DNA of 64,000 nt from Mycobacterium gallinarum (GCF_010726765.1 NZ_AP022601.1:5766001-5830000), one strand, 5' to 3'; positions 45,027-57,300 are shown, numbered from the stretch's first letter. Notes: generated from the letters alone by a model not told the origin. Made by a program: numbers and translations.

Positions 45027-45914
45027 TCATGTCGGTTCGCCAGGCTCTTCTCCGACGGCCACGGGCACCCGCACCGCGTTGCCCCACTCGGTCCAGGAAC
45101 CGTCGTAATTTCGCACGCCTTCGCGGCCAAGCAGATGCGTGAGCACGAACCAGGTGTGGCTGCTGCGTTCGCCGATGCGGCAGTACACGACGGTCTTGTC
45201 GTCGTCGGACAGGAAGCCGTACAACTCGTCGAGTTCGGCGCGGCTACGGAACTGGCCGTTGTCCCTGGCCGCCTTACCCCACGGGATCGACCGTGCGGTC
45301 GGGATGTGCCCGCCGCGCAGCGCGCCCTCCTCGGGGTAGTCCGGCATGTGGGTGCGCTCCCCGGTGTACTCCTGCGGTGAGCGGACGTCGATCAGCGGCT
45401 GCGAGCCGATGATCTCCAGCACGTCCTCCTTGTAGGCGCGGATCGGCGCGTCGTTGCGTTCGACCACGGGGTAGCCCGTGGTCTGCTTGGACGGTACGTC
45501 CAGGTTGGTGTCGCGGCCGTCGGAGATCCACAGGTCGCGCCCGCCATCGAGCAGGCGCACGTCGGGGTGGCCGAACAGCGTGAACACCCACAGGGCGTAG
45601 GCGGCCCACCAGTTGCTCTTGTCGCCGTAGATGACGACGGTGTCATCGCGGGAGATGCCCTTACGGTTCATCAGCTCGGCGAATTGCGCGCCGTCGATGT
45701 AGTCGCGGACCGTCGGGTCGTTGAGGTCGGTGTGCCAGTCGATCTTCACCGCGCCGGGGATGTGGCCGGTGTCGTAGAGGAGCACGTCCTCGTCGGATTC
45801 GACGATGGCCAGTCCGGGCCTGCCGAGGTTGCCCGACAGCCAGTCGGGGGTGACCAGGCGTTCCGGGTGGGCGTACTCGGCCAGGGCGGGGGCGGGATCG
45901 GCGGGTAGCGGCAC
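45027..45914 (-). CDS. sseA: Thiosulfate sulfurtransferase (tandem rhodanese)
   Basis: 295 residues from GTG 45914. Two rhodanese domains: an inactive N-terminal one ([36 protein letters not shown]) and a catalytic C-terminal one with active Cys loop [14 protein letters not shown] (CxxGxR). It transfers sulfur from thiosulfate-type donors to a thiol acceptor. First or second gene of a sulfur operon with the SufE-like gene; maf ends 25 bp upstream on the same strand. Rv3283 counterpart (recalled). Confidence 0.94.
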   Translation of the reverse strand: MPLPADPAPALAEYAHPERLVTPDWLSGNLGRPGLAIVESDEDVLLYDTGHIPGAVKIDWHTDLNDPTVRDYIDGAQFAELMNRKGISRDDTVVIYGDKSNWWAAYALWVFTLFGHPDVRLLDGGRDLWISDGRDTNLDVPSKQTTGYPVVERNDAPIRAYKEDVLEIIGSQPLIDVRSPQEYTGERTHMPDYPEEGALRGGHIPTARSIPWGKAARDNGQFRSRAELDELYGFLSDDDKTVVYCRIGERSSHTWFVLTHLLGREGVRNYDGSWTEWGNAVRVPVAVGEEPGEPT

Positions 45915-45939
45915 ACTGCGAGCCTACCCACGCGGCGGA

Positions 45940-46577
45940 TCAGCGCAGCGGGTTGGCGGACCAGAGTTCGGCGATCGACAGGCCCCCGTCGGCGAGTAGC
46001 CGACGGATCAGCGGCAGTCCGATACCGATCACCGACGACGGATCGCCGTCGACGCCGTCGACGAACCAGCCGCCCAGCCCGTCGAGCGTGAATCCACCCG
46101 CGACCGCCGTGGGCTCGCCGCTGTCGACGTAGGCATCCAGATCCGCTGTGGACGGGCTGGCGAACCGCACCGTGGTCACGGTGGCATCGGCGGCACGCCA
46201 CGCTATTGCGTTGTCCTGCAAACGAATCACGCTATGGCCGGTGTAGAGCTCGCCCGAAGTCCCCGCCATCTGCTGCCAGCCGGCGCGCGCCGCGTCGACG
46301 GTGGTGGGCTTACCGCGCAATGTGCCATCGTGGTACAGCATCGAATCACAGCCGATGACAACGCAATCGGCGGCGACGTCGGCATCGAGGACCCCGACAA
46401 CGGCATCCGCCTTTGCGGCGGCCAGCGCGGTGGTCACGTCGGCGGGGGTGGCCGACGGTTCCAGACGGGCCATGACGGCGTCCTCGTCGACACCGGAGAC
46501 GATGACAAGTGGGTCGATTCCCGCCTGGCGCAACACCTTACGGCGACCGGGCGATGCTGACGCGAGAACGAATCGCG

Positions 46578-46581
<4 letters not shown>
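45940..46581 (-). CDS. maf: Maf-like nucleotide pyrophosphatase
   Basis: 213 residues from ATG 46581, overlapping the accE5 stop as ATGA. Maf/Ham1 fold: [18 protein letters not shown] (start loop), [11 protein letters not shown] (metal-binding Asp) and [13 protein letters not shown]. It hydrolyses noncanonical NTPs to NMP and PPi, cleaning the nucleotide pool. The tight coupling to accD5-accE5 is conserved in mycobacteria (Rv3280-Rv3282, recalled), without a known functional reason. Confidence 0.93.
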
Positions 46582-49368
<2,787 letters not shown>

Positions 49369-49389
49369 TCCGGAATAGGGTCTTCGCTC

Positions 49390-49908
49390 ATGGGATATCC
49401 GGAAAAGGTGCTCGCCCAAGACGAGCATGTGGTGCTGCACCGCCATCCGCATTGGAAGCGACTGATAGGTCCCATCCTGATCCTGTTGGTGATCACTGCG
49501 GTCGCGACGTTCGCGGCGGGCTACGTCAACACCACCAACTGGGACCCCACCGCCCGCAACGTCGTGATGATCGTCATCGCGGTCGTGTGGGCGGTCATCG
49601 TCATCTGGCTGACGGTCTGGCCGTTCCTCAATTGGTGGACGACGCATTTCGTCATCACCGACCGCAGGGTGATGTTCCGGCACGGGCTGCTGACCCGCTC
49701 AGGCATCGACATTCCACTGGCCCGGATCAACAGCGTGGAATTCCGCCACGGCGTGCTTGATCGCATGCTGCGCACCGGCACACTGATCATCGAGTCAGCG
49801 TCTCAGGATCCGCTGGAGTTCATGGACATTCCGCGAGTGGAAGAGGTCCACTCGCTGCTGTATCACGAAGTCTTCGACACCCTGGGCTCGGAGGAATCGC
49901 CGAGCTGA
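49390..49908 (+). CDS. Membrane protein with bacterial PH domain
   Basis: 172 residues from ATG 49390 (MGYPEKVLAQDEHVVLH). Two adjacent membrane spans (about residues 27-48 and 56-80) lead into a bPH2-type domain: WWTTHFVITDRRVMFRHGLL, then IPLARINSVEFRHGVLDRML. The role is unknown; the pattern (membrane hairpin plus PH) is common beside birA and GtrA genes in mycobacteria (Rv3278c, recalled). The tail overlaps the convergent gtrA-like gene by 46 bp. Confidence 0.88.
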   Translation: MGYPEKVLAQDEHVVLHRHPHWKRLIGPILILLVITAVATFAAGYVNTTNWDPTARNVVMIVIAVVWAVIVIWLTVWPFLNWWTTHFVITDRRVMFRHGLLTRSGIDIPLARINSVEFRHGVLDRMLRTGTLIIESASQDPLEFMDIPRVEEVHSLLYHEVFDTLGSEESPS

Positions 49909-50546
49909 GCCAGTCGCCGCGCGCGGCGGGTCGGCCTGCGCAGCGGTGTCACGGTGCCGTCCGCATCGATCCCACGCAGAGCCGGGTCGCGAACATCCTC
50001 GACGGCTTCGGCGATACCCCCGCCGGTGAGCGTGGCCTCCAGTGCCTTGTCCGGGTTGCGACCGAACTCGTCCGGAAACACCCAGCGTCGGAACGCCCAG
50101 AAGCGGAAGGCCATCTGCAACAGGTTGCCGATGATGTAGGCCGCGACGAAGTCGGAGATGTTCTCCACAGTCAGGCTGACTTCGGGCACACGCAGCATCA
50201 GCACATAGCTGGAGAACCACAGCGGCGCCATCGAGAGCAGCACGCCGACGCCACTGAACGCGAAGAACATCAGCGCCTCGTGGTGCCGTTCCCGGCCGCC
50301 GCGGTCGCGGAAGCTCCATTCGCGGTTGAGGATGTAGGACGCGATCACCGCGACGACGCCGGCGATGATCTTGGCCGTCACTGGCTTGGGCTCCAGCACC
50401 GTGAGCTTCAGCGTGAAGAAGACCGTCGAGTCGATGACGAAGGTGGTGGCGCCGACGATCGCGAACTTGATGAGCTCGTGGTGCCGTTCGAAGTACGGCC
50501 GGATCGGGCTCGGGAGCCGCGCGATCGTGGCATCGGTGAAGGACAC
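49863..50546 (-). CDS. GtrA-family membrane protein (Rv3277-like)
   Basis: 227 residues from GTG 50546 (MSFTDATIARL); longer frames lack support. Four membrane spans in the GtrA pattern: LIKFAIVGATTFVIDSTVFF, AKIIAGVVAVIASYILNREW, a third near residues 105-130 and the fourth before FRFWAFRRWVF. GtrA proteins are thought to flip or guide polyprenyl-linked sugars in cell-wall glycan assembly. The C-terminal 60 residues are soluble and Arg-rich. Divergent from purK by 90 bp. Confidence 0.85.
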   Translation of the reverse strand: MSFTDATIARLPSPIRPYFERHHELIKFAIVGATTFVIDSTVFFTLKLTVLEPKPVTAKIIAGVVAVIASYILNREWSFRDRGGRERHHEALMFFAFSGVGVLLSMAPLWFSSYVLMLRVPEVSLTVENISDFVAAYIIGNLLQMAFRFWAFRRWVFPDEFGRNPDKALEATLTGGGIAEAVEDVRDPALRGIDADGTVTPLRRPTRRARRLAQLGDSSEPRVSKTS

Positions 50547-50636
50547 AACAGGGCAGTCTACGGAAATCGACCACGTCACGCGTACCCGTGCAGGTCACCG
50601 GCGGTAAACCCTAGGTCGGCATGACAACATAGGTCC

Positions 50637-51857
50637 GTGCCGCGCAATTCGACGAAGCCGCCGCTAGTGACCATGATCGGCGGCGGACAGCTGGCGAGGA
50701 TGACCCATCAGGCGGCCATCGCGCTCGGTCAGACACTGCGTGTGTTGGCCGTCACATCCGAGGATCCCGCCGCTCAGGTGACCCCCGACGTGGTGCTCGG
50801 CGCCCACGACGACCTCGACGCGCTGCGCCGTGCGGCGGTCGGCGCAGATGCGCTGACGTTCGACCACGAGCACGTGCCTACCGAGATGCTCGACAAGCTG
50901 ATCGCGGAGGGGGTGAACGTCGCGCCGCCGCCGACGGCGCTGATCCACGCGCAGGACAAGCTGGTGATGCGACGACGCCTGGAGGCACTCGGTGCGCCGG
51001 TGCCGCGGTTCGCGGCCGTGACGTCGCCCGGTGATGTGGACGATTTCGCGGCCGGTTCGGATGCCGCGCTGGTGCTCAAGACCGTGCGCGGAGGCTACGA
51101 CGGCCGCGGTGTCACGCTGGCGCGCGATATCGCCCACGCGCGCGAGGCGGCCGCCGAGTATCTGGAGTCGGGGGCCGACGTCCTGGTCGAGGAGAAGGTC
51201 GAGATGCGGCGTGAACTCGCTGCGCTGGTGGCCCGTTCACCGTTCGGTCAGGGTGCGGCGTGGCCGGTGGTGCAGACCGTGCAGCGCGACGGCATCTGTG
51301 TGGAGGTGATCGCACCAGCTCCCGACCTCGCCGACGACGTCGCCGGTGCCGCAGGCGGTCTCGCGCTGCGCCTTGCCGAAGAGCTCGGCGTCGTCGGTGT
51401 GCTGGCGGTCGAACTGTTCGAGACAACCGACGGCGGGCTGCTGGTGAACGAGTTGGCGATGCGGCCCCACAATTCGGGGCACTGGTCGATGGACGGTGCG
51501 CGCACGAGCCAGTTCGAGCAGCATCTCCGAGCGGTGCTCGACTATCCGCTGGGGGACACCTCGCCGATCGCGCCGGTGACCGTCATGGCGAATGTGCTTG
51601 GCGCTCAACAAACCCCGACGATGAGCATGGACGAGCGACTGCATCACCTGTTCGGGCGAATTCCAGAGGCCAAGGTGCATCTGTACGGCAAGGGCGAGCG
51701 TCCCGGTCGCAAGATCGGCCACGTCAACGTGCTTGGGGCGGCGTGGGGATCCCCGGACGACGCCGCGTATGTCGGGGAGGTCCGGGAACGCGCGACGCGC
51801 GCGGCGCACTGGTTGTCGCATGCGGAATGGACCGACGGATGGAGTGGGCACCGATGA
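50637..51857 (+). CDS. purK: N5-carboxyaminoimidazole ribonucleotide synthase
   Basis: 406 residues from GTG 50637. ATP-grasp enzyme converting AIR plus bicarbonate and ATP to N5-CAIR in purine biosynthesis. Visible: substrate-binding GGGQLARMTHQAA, TFDHEHVP, the ATP-grasp loop LKTVRGGYDGRGV, VEEKVEMRRELA and ELAMRPHNSGHWS with metal-binding residues. The stop overlaps a 21-codon repeat ORF that bridges to purE. Rv3276c counterpart (recalled). Confidence 0.96.
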   Translation: MPRNSTKPPLVTMIGGGQLARMTHQAAIALGQTLRVLAVTSEDPAAQVTPDVVLGAHDDLDALRRAAVGADALTFDHEHVPTEMLDKLIAEGVNVAPPPTALIHAQDKLVMRRRLEALGAPVPRFAAVTSPGDVDDFAAGSDAALVLKTVRGGYDGRGVTLARDIAHAREAAAEYLESGADVLVEEKVEMRRELAALVARSPFGQGAAWPVVQTVQRDGICVEVIAPAPDLADDVAGAAGGLALRLAEELGVVGVLAVELFETTDGGLLVNELAMRPHNSGHWSMDGARTSQFEQHLRAVLDYPLGDTSPIAPVTVMANVLGAQQTPTMSMDERLHHLFGRIPEAKVHLYGKGERPGRKIGHVNVLGAAWGSPDDAAYVGEVRERATRAAHWLSHAEWTDGWSGHR

Positions 51858-51910
51858 GCGCTTGCGCGAAGAGAGACAACCCGATGAGCGCTTGCGCGAA
51901 GAGAGACAAC
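51851..51910 (+). repeat. Two identical 30-bp tandem repeats between purK and purE (MIRU-like)
   Basis: 51851-51880 and 51881-51910 are identical (unit begins CCGATGAGCGCTTGCGCGAA). The repeat contains a 21-residue ORF (51854-51919: [10 protein letters not shown] then [11 protein letters not shown]) whose ATG overlaps the purK TGA as ATGA and whose end overlaps the purE start. MIRU repeats of mycobacteria are known to bridge operon genes in this way, with overlapping start and stop codons. Copy number probably varies between strains (inference). Confidence 0.8.
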
Positions 51911-51911
51911 C

Positions 51912-52445
51912 ATGAGTGACGGCACGACGCCACGCGTCGGCGTGATCATGGGCAGCGACAGCGACTGGTCGGTGATGGAGGACGCGGCACTTGCGCTGGC
52001 CGAGTTCGACATTCCGTTCGAGGTCGGCGTCGTGTCGGCGCACCGCACGCCCGATCGGATGCTGGATTACGCGAAGTCGGCCGCCGCGCGCGGCATCGAG
52101 GTGATCATCGCCGGTGCCGGCGGAGCCGCGCACCTGCCGGGCATGGTGGCTTCGGCGACGCCGCTGCCCGTCATCGGCGTTCCGGTGCCCCTGGCCAAGC
52201 TCGACGGCCTCGATTCGCTGCTGTCGATCGTGCAGATGCCCGCCGGGGTGCCCGTGGCGACCGTGTCGATTGGTGGCGCCCGCAACGCCGGGCTGCTGGC
52301 CGTGCGGATTCTCGGGTCGTCGGATGCCGCGCTGCGCAAGCGCGTCGAGGATTTCCAGAGCGCGCTGTCGGACATGGTCCTGCAGAAGGACGCGGCTCTG
52401 CGTGACCGGCTGCTCGGCCGGGACGGTAAAGTTACCGACGAGTAG
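51912..52445 (+). CDS. purE: N5-CAIR mutase PurE
   Basis: 177-residue cytosolic enzyme (octamer in the family) that moves the carboxyl group of N5-CAIR to give CAIR. Class I PurE motifs: [15 protein letters not shown] (phosphate loop), [11 protein letters not shown] (catalytic His), [15 protein letters not shown] and [16 protein letters not shown] 51912 overlaps the end of the repeat ORF. Functionally coupled to purK just upstream. Confidence 0.96.
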   Translation: MSDGTTPRVGVIMGSDSDWSVMEDAALALAEFDIPFEVGVVSAHRTPDRMLDYAKSAAARGIEVIIAGAGGAAHLPGMVASATPLPVIGVPVPLAKLDGLDSLLSIVQMPAGVPVATVSIGGARNAGLLAVRILGSSDAALRKRVEDFQSALSDMVLQKDAALRDRLLGRDGKVTDE

Positions 52446-52457
52446 CAAGGAGTTGTC

Positions 52458-53621
52458 ATGGCCATCGGAAACCCGTCGTTCGACGCTTTCAAGCTTTCTG
52501 ACGAGCACACCGAGTTGCGCGCGGTGCTGCGCGATCTGTGTGACAAGGAGATCGCGCCGCACGCAGCGGACGTCGATGAGAAGGCGCGCTACACCGACGA
52601 AGCCGAAGCGGCGCTGACCGCTGCCGGAATGGCCGCGATCCACATCCCCGAGGAGTACGGCGGCCAGGGCGGCGATTCGGTGGCCGCCTGCATCGTCATC
52701 GAAGAGGTCGCGCGGGTGTGTGCGTCGTCGTCGCTGATTCCGATATGCAACAAGCTCGGCACCATGGGCCTGCTGCTGCGGGGGTCCGAAGAACTCAAGA
52801 AGCAGGTGCTGCCGAGCATCGCCGCCGGTGAAGCGGCGGCGTCGTATGCGCTCTCCGAGCGTGAGGCCGGTAGCGATGCGGCGTCGATGCGGACCCGTGC
52901 GCGCCGCGACGGAGACGACTGGGTGCTCAACGGCGCCAAGTGCTGGATCTCCAACGGCGGGCACTCCACCTGGTACACCGTGATGGCGGTGACCGATGCG
53001 GACAAGGGCGCCAACGGGATCTCGGCGTTCGTCGTGCACAAGGACGATCCCGGGTTCGCGGTCGGCGCCAAGGAGCGTAAGTTGGGCATCAAGGGGTCCC
53101 CGACGACAGAACTGTATTTCGAGGACTGCCGCATCCCGGGCGATCGGATCATCGGCGACGAGGGCACCGGCTTCAAGACCGCACTGGCCACTCTCGACCA
53201 CACCCGCCCGACGATCGGTGCCCAAGCTGTCGGCATCGCCCAGGGCGCGCTCGAGGCTGCGATCGCATACACCAAGGAGCGCAAGCAGTTCCGTCAGCGC
53301 ATCGCAGATTTCCAGGCGGTGCAGTTCATGCTCGCCGACATGGCGATGAAGATCGAGGCGGCCCGGCTGATGGTGTACACCGCTGCCGCGCGCGCCGAAC
53401 GCGGCGAGCCCGATCTCGGATTCATCTCCTCGGCGGCCAAGTGCTACGCGTCCGATGTCGCGATGTCGGTGACCACCGATGCGGTGCAGCTGTTCGGCGG
53501 CTACGGCTACACGGTGGACTTCCCCGTCGAGCGGTTCATGCGCGACGCCAAGATCACGCAGATCTACGAGGGCACCAACCAGATTCAGCGTGTGGTCATG
53601 TCGCGCGCCCTGCTCAAGTAG
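52458..53621 (+). CDS. fadE25: Acyl-CoA dehydrogenase FadE25
   Basis: 387 residues from ATG 52458, after AAGGAGT at 52447-52453. FAD enzyme oxidising acyl-CoA to trans-2-enoyl-CoA. Signatures: [17 protein letters not shown] (FAD loop), [54 protein letters not shown] and the C-terminal catalytic-base Glu in [13 protein letters not shown]. Short/medium or branched-chain specificity is not readable. Downstream of purE by 12 bp, as in M. tuberculosis (Rv3274c, recalled). Confidence 0.94.
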   Translation: MAIGNPSFDAFKLSDEHTELRAVLRDLCDKEIAPHAADVDEKARYTDEAEAALTAAGMAAIHIPEEYGGQGGDSVAACIVIEEVARVCASSSLIPICNKLGTMGLLLRGSEELKKQVLPSIAAGEAAASYALSEREAGSDAASMRTRARRDGDDWVLNGAKCWISNGGHSTWYTVMAVTDADKGANGISAFVVHKDDPGFAVGAKERKLGIKGSPTTELYFEDCRIPGDRIIGDEGTGFKTALATLDHTRPTIGAQAVGIAQGALEAAIAYTKERKQFRQRIADFQAVQFMLADMAMKIEAARLMVYTAAARAERGEPDLGFISSAAKCYASDVAMSVTTDAVQLFGGYGYTVDFPVERFMRDAKITQIYEGTNQIQRVVMSRALLK

Positions 53622-53624
53622 GGA

Positions 53625-55037
53625 TCAGCCGGCGTACTGGAGAAAGAACGCCATCCCCGCCTCGAGGTGATAGGTGTTGTGGCAGTGAGTGATCCACTTG
53701 CCGGGATTATCGGTGTCGAAGTCCACATCGACGGTCTGCAGCGGCGGCACCAGCACCGTGTCCTTGCGCGCCTTCGGGGTGTCACCGTTCATCACCTGGA
53801 ATGTGTGGCCGTGTAGATGGAACGGGTGAAACATCATCGACTCGTTGATGTACCTGATGCGGACCCGCTGATTCGGCTGCACCGTCACCCCATCGCGCGG
53901 CGGGTCGTACAGCTTTCCGTTGATCGGCCAGTTGTAGCCGTCGACGGGTCCGGCCAGGCGGGCGTCGATGATCTGGTCGGGCTTTTTCGCGGGCAGCGTC
54001 ACCTCCGGCGCGGGTGACAGCGTCGCGGTGTCCAGCGGCGCCTGCGTCCCTACCGACGCCACGAACTCGTCGACGTTCACTGCGGCGGGCTTGTTGTCGA
54101 CCCGCATGTTCAGCTGGGCATGGCCCGGCTTGCCGTAGGGCACGGCGATGACCGGCCGCGACTCGTCGACGGCGATGATCGCGTCGAACCGCTCACCCAT
54201 GCCAAGGAGCACGGAGTCCGCCTGCACGGGAACCACCGGGAAGCCGTCGGTCTGAATGACCCGCATGGACGTGCCGGGTACCGCCACCCGAAACGCCGTG
54301 TCGGAACCCGCGTTGATCACCCGCAGCCGAATCCGTTGGCCCGTGCGGTAATCCGCAACCTGGGGATCTTTCGCGGCACGGCCGTTGATGATGAAGTAGG
54401 GGTAGGTGACGTCGCCGCCGTCTTGGCCGAGCGGAGTCATCGGCGTCACGCCGGGGCCGCCTGGTTCCATCGGCTTCATCCCCGTCTTGCGCAGATTCTC
54501 GAACACCTGGTCGGGGTTGGTGCCGGTGCCGTCGATCCAATCGTCCAGCACGACAACGAGTTCGTCGTCGTAGTCGACCTTCTCGTCGGGGTCCTCGACG
54601 ATGAGTGGCCCGTACAGGCCGCGGTCCAGTTGGGTGCCGACATGAGAATGGAACCAATAGGTTCCGGCGTCGGGCACCACGAAGTCGTAGGTGAACGTCT
54701 GACCATTGGCCACCGCCGCCTGCGTCAGGGGCGGTACCCCGTCCATATCGTTGACAATCGCGATGCCGTGCCAGTGCACGGTGACGTCCTGGGGCAGGGC
54801 ATTGGTCAGTTCGGCCCGGAGTCGCTCCCCCTTGCGCAGGCGAATTTCACGAGCGGGCACCTGCTTGTTATAGGCCCAGGTGCGAAGCGTAGCGCCGGCG
54901 AGGTCGAGGTCGGACTCACCGGCCGCCAGAGAGAGGTTCGCCGGTCCGGCTGACGGTGTCTGCGACTGCGAGCAGGCCGTTGCTACGCCCGCCACACCCA
55001 ACGCGCCCACGACCATGAACTGACGCCGACTGATCAT
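53625..55037 (-). CDS. Exported multicopper oxidase lipoprotein (MmcO/CueO-like)
   Basis: 470 residues. Twin-Arg signal SRRQFMVVGALGVAGVATAC ending in a lipobox Cys at residue 22: Tat export and lipid anchoring. Copper ligands in three cupredoxin domains: VHWHG, YWFHSHVG, FHPFHLHGH and the type 1 site ITHCHNTYHLEAGM (axial Met). Likely oxidises Cu(I) or phenolics outside the cell and protects against copper. It is 22 bp downstream of the TIGR03089-like gene, in line with lcp1; this differs from M. tuberculosis, where ctpC-region genes sit here (recalled). Confidence 0.9.
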   Translation of the reverse strand: MISRRQFMVVGALGVAGVATACSQSQTPSAGPANLSLAAGESDLDLAGATLRTWAYNKQVPAREIRLRKGERLRAELTNALPQDVTVHWHGIAIVNDMDGVPPLTQAAVANGQTFTYDFVVPDAGTYWFHSHVGTQLDRGLYGPLIVEDPDEKVDYDDELVVVLDDWIDGTGTNPDQVFENLRKTGMKPMEPGGPGVTPMTPLGQDGGDVTYPYFIINGRAAKDPQVADYRTGQRIRLRVINAGSDTAFRVAVPGTSMRVIQTDGFPVVPVQADSVLLGMGERFDAIIAVDESRPVIAVPYGKPGHAQLNMRVDNKPAAVNVDEFVASVGTQAPLDTATLSPAPEVTLPAKKPDQIIDARLAGPVDGYNWPINGKLYDPPRDGVTVQPNQRVRIRYINESMMFHPFHLHGHTFQVMNGDTPKARKDTVLVPPLQTVDVDFDTDNPGKWITHCHNTYHLEAGMAFFLQYAG

Positions 55038-55059
55038 GATTCAGCGTGGCATCGTTCGC

Positions 55060-55764
55060 TCAACCGCGGGTGATCTTCTCCATTTGTCTGCGGCGACCCA
55101 TCGCCGCGGCATCCTGATTCGCCACCTGCACCAGCGATGCACCGGCCGCGAAGACTGCGAGCAGATTCTTGGTCAGGTGGTTGGCGTGCGTCCAGTCGGC
55201 CGTCGACATCACGCGGTCGTCGGCCGTGAGCCCCTGTTCGGCAGCGGACGCCTGCGCGTCGGACACCACGTCGGCCGCCGACCGGCCCTCGAGCGCTGCA
55301 CCGGGATGGCGTTCGGGGATGATCTGGTCGCCGTGTACACGCACCGCGGTGGCGTAGTCGGTCACGCCCACGGGAAGATCGGGCGCCGGCTTGCCGAACG
55401 GATCCAGCGACAGCACGGCGATCTCGCCCACTCCGACGGCGTCGTCGGCCTCGTCGAGACGATCCGCGGTACACAACGCGATGTCGGCTTCTCCGGCAGT
55501 GACGACTTCGGCGCCGATCCACCAAATTCCGAACAGCACGGCCGCGGTCTGCCAGTGCGCGGGCAACAGCACCGCGACCCTGCTGGACGGACCCGCGCCC
55601 AGTTCGTCCCGCAGGAGGTTGCCGGTCTTGGCCGCCCAGTTCCACAGTGTGGCGGTGGATAATTCGATGCGCTCACCGGTCGCGTCGTCGTAGTAGGTGA
55701 TCCGCGGACCGGCAGGATCGGATGCCATGAGCGGATCGAGGATCGCCGAACTGACTGTGCTCAC
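55060..55764 (-). CDS. TIGR03089-like actinobacterial protein (truncated AMP-binding-like)
   Basis: 234 residues from GTG 55764, 2 bp after the lcp1 stop. Reads as the N-terminal part of an AMP-binding enzyme: TYYDDATGERIELSTATLWN, SSRVAVLLPAHWQTAAVLFG and WWIGAEVV. The ATP-binding P-loop and adenylate motifs of the full family are absent, so it is probably not an active ligase. This shortened family follows lcp1 in mycobacteria (Rv3268, recalled). The function is unknown. Confidence 0.85.
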   Translation of the reverse strand: MSTVSSAILDPLMASDPAGPRITYYDDATGERIELSTATLWNWAAKTGNLLRDELGAGPSSRVAVLLPAHWQTAAVLFGIWWIGAEVVTAGEADIALCTADRLDEADDAVGVGEIAVLSLDPFGKPAPDLPVGVTDYATAVRVHGDQIIPERHPGAALEGRSAADVVSDAQASAAEQGLTADDRVMSTADWTHANHLTKNLLAVFAAGASLVQVANQDAAAMGRRRQMEKITRG

Positions 55765-55766
55765 AG

Positions 55767-57233
55767 CTAGTTGACGCACTCCGGGTCGTTCGAGCCTGCG
55801 GTGATGATCGGCGACGCCAGTGGGTCTTCCGCCGTTGAGCCGGCCGCTACGGGGTCGGCGGTGGTCAGCGTCGGGTCGATGCCGTCGAGGCCCGAACCGG
55901 GACCCGTGTAATCGGCAGCGAGGACCACCCGTACCGAGCCGGGCGCCACCGACGCGTCCTCGACGATCGGCAGTCCGCCCAGATCCTTGGCAATCGCCTG
56001 CGCGCCGAGGTCATCGGCCTTGGCCGCCTGCACCTGGCTGCCCGTGACCGGGGCACCTTCATGGTTTCCGGTGCTGCCCGGGGAGAAGCCCTTGTTGGTC
56101 AGCACCTGTGAGACCGCGGAGGCCAGACCGTTGACGTCGCTGGCGTTGACCACGTCGGCGGTCGTCTTCTCGGGCGTGTAGGCCAATTCCTCGGTCTTGC
56201 CCTCGTCCTGGTCGTGCAGCAGGCTGTCGACCCAATCCTTGACCTCGCCCGCGTCGACCCGCACCACGCTTTGCATGCCGTCGTCACTCCAACCGTTCTC
56301 CTGCAGCACGGGAATCGTGGCGAAGGCGACGTTGCCCGCGGCCAGCTTTTGCAACTGTTCGGCGAATTCCATGACGTCCCAACCGTCGGACAGCACGACA
56401 GAGCGCTGCACCGCGTCCTCGAGCCGGTTCAGCGTCGCCGGGCTCGACAGTGTCTTGCTCGAAATGACTTCGTGGGCAAGCGATGCCATGACCGCCTGCT
56501 GGCGCACCACCCGGTCCAGGTCGCCGCGGGGCAGATCGTGACGCTGGCGAACGAAGCTCAGCGCTTGCGGACCGCTCAGCTTCTGCCAGCCCGCCGGAAA
56601 GTCGGCACCCGAAAGGGGTTCGTAGACAGGGTTCGTCAGGCAGACATTCACGCCGCCGAGAGCGTCTGTGATGAGCGAAAACCCGAGCAGCCCGATCTCG
56701 GCGTAGTGGTCGACGGTGACGCCGGTCAGGCTGGCCACGGTCTTGATCAACGCCTCGCGGCCGGCTTCGATGGCTTCCGGTTCGGCTTGCGCCTTTTCCA
56801 TACCGTCCTGTTCGACCAGCTCGACGAGCTTCTCGAAATGGGCCGAGCCGTAGACCCCGTTGATCTTCATCTTGCCGACCCCGGGCGCCTCGACGTAGGA
56901 GTCGCGCGGTATCGAGATCGCGGTGGCGGACTTACCGTTGTTGGGAATTCGCACCAAGATGATCGTGTCGGTATTGGTCGCCTCGTCATCGCCTGCCCGC
57001 AGCGTTGCGAGTTCTTCCTGGCTCAACGGGTTTCCGTGCGCATCGGTGCGGCTGTCGACACCGACCAGCAGGATGTCGATCGCACCGTCTTCACCGCCCC
57101 CGCCCAACGAAATGGGGGAGATGTGGTTGATGCCTGACTCGAACGATCGGATCTTGCCCCAGGCGACGCCGGTGCCGACGACGATCGCCAGTGCCATCGA
57201 CACGGCGATGACACGAAGAGTACGAGCGGGCAT
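55767..57233 (-). CDS. lcp1: LytR-CpsA-Psr ligase Lcp1 (arabinogalactan-peptidoglycan ligase)
   Basis: 488 residues. One N-terminal span (VIAVSMALAIVVGTGVAWG), then the LCP domain outside the membrane: IDILLVGVDSR, NTDTIILVRI, AISIPRDSYVEA, KINGVYGSAHFEKLVELVE and VRQRHDLPRGDLDRVVRQQ supply the conserved Asp/Arg set. A C-terminal LytR_C domain follows (residues about 360-450), then a Ser/Pro/Asp tail. Known orthologue Rv3267 attaches arabinogalactan to peptidoglycan. Divergent from rmlD across 67 bp containing a strong dyad. Confidence 0.94.
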   Translation of the reverse strand: MPARTLRVIAVSMALAIVVGTGVAWGKIRSFESGINHISPISLGGGGEDGAIDILLVGVDSRTDAHGNPLSQEELATLRAGDDEATNTDTIILVRIPNNGKSATAISIPRDSYVEAPGVGKMKINGVYGSAHFEKLVELVEQDGMEKAQAEPEAIEAGREALIKTVASLTGVTVDHYAEIGLLGFSLITDALGGVNVCLTNPVYEPLSGADFPAGWQKLSGPQALSFVRQRHDLPRGDLDRVVRQQAVMASLAHEVISSKTLSSPATLNRLEDAVQRSVVLSDGWDVMEFAEQLQKLAAGNVAFATIPVLQENGWSDDGMQSVVRVDAGEVKDWVDSLLHDQDEGKTEELAYTPEKTTADVVNASDVNGLASAVSQVLTNKGFSPGSTGNHEGAPVTGSQVQAAKADDLGAQAIAKDLGGLPIVEDASVAPGSVRVVLAADYTGPGSGLDGIDPTLTTADPVAAGSTAEDPLASPIITAGSNDPECVN

Positions 57234-57262
57234 CAGCCCAGGTTACTTGCGATAAGGGCGCA

Positions 57263-57280
57263 GACCCGGTAGCCCGGGTC
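57263..57280. repeat. Inverted repeat GACCCGG-TAGC-CCGGGTC
   Basis: Perfect 7-bp arms with a 4-nt loop, in the lcp1-rmlD divergent gap and 20 bp before the rmlD ATG. It would form a stable hairpin in the rmlD leader or serve as an operator. Confidence 0.5.
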
Positions 57281-57300
57281 GGCGTGCCAGACTCGTCACC

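Noticed and set aside
51854-51919. 21-codon ORF as an independent gene between purK and purE
   Set aside because: It consists of two repeat units and overlaps both genes; treated as part of the repeat that keeps translational coupling.
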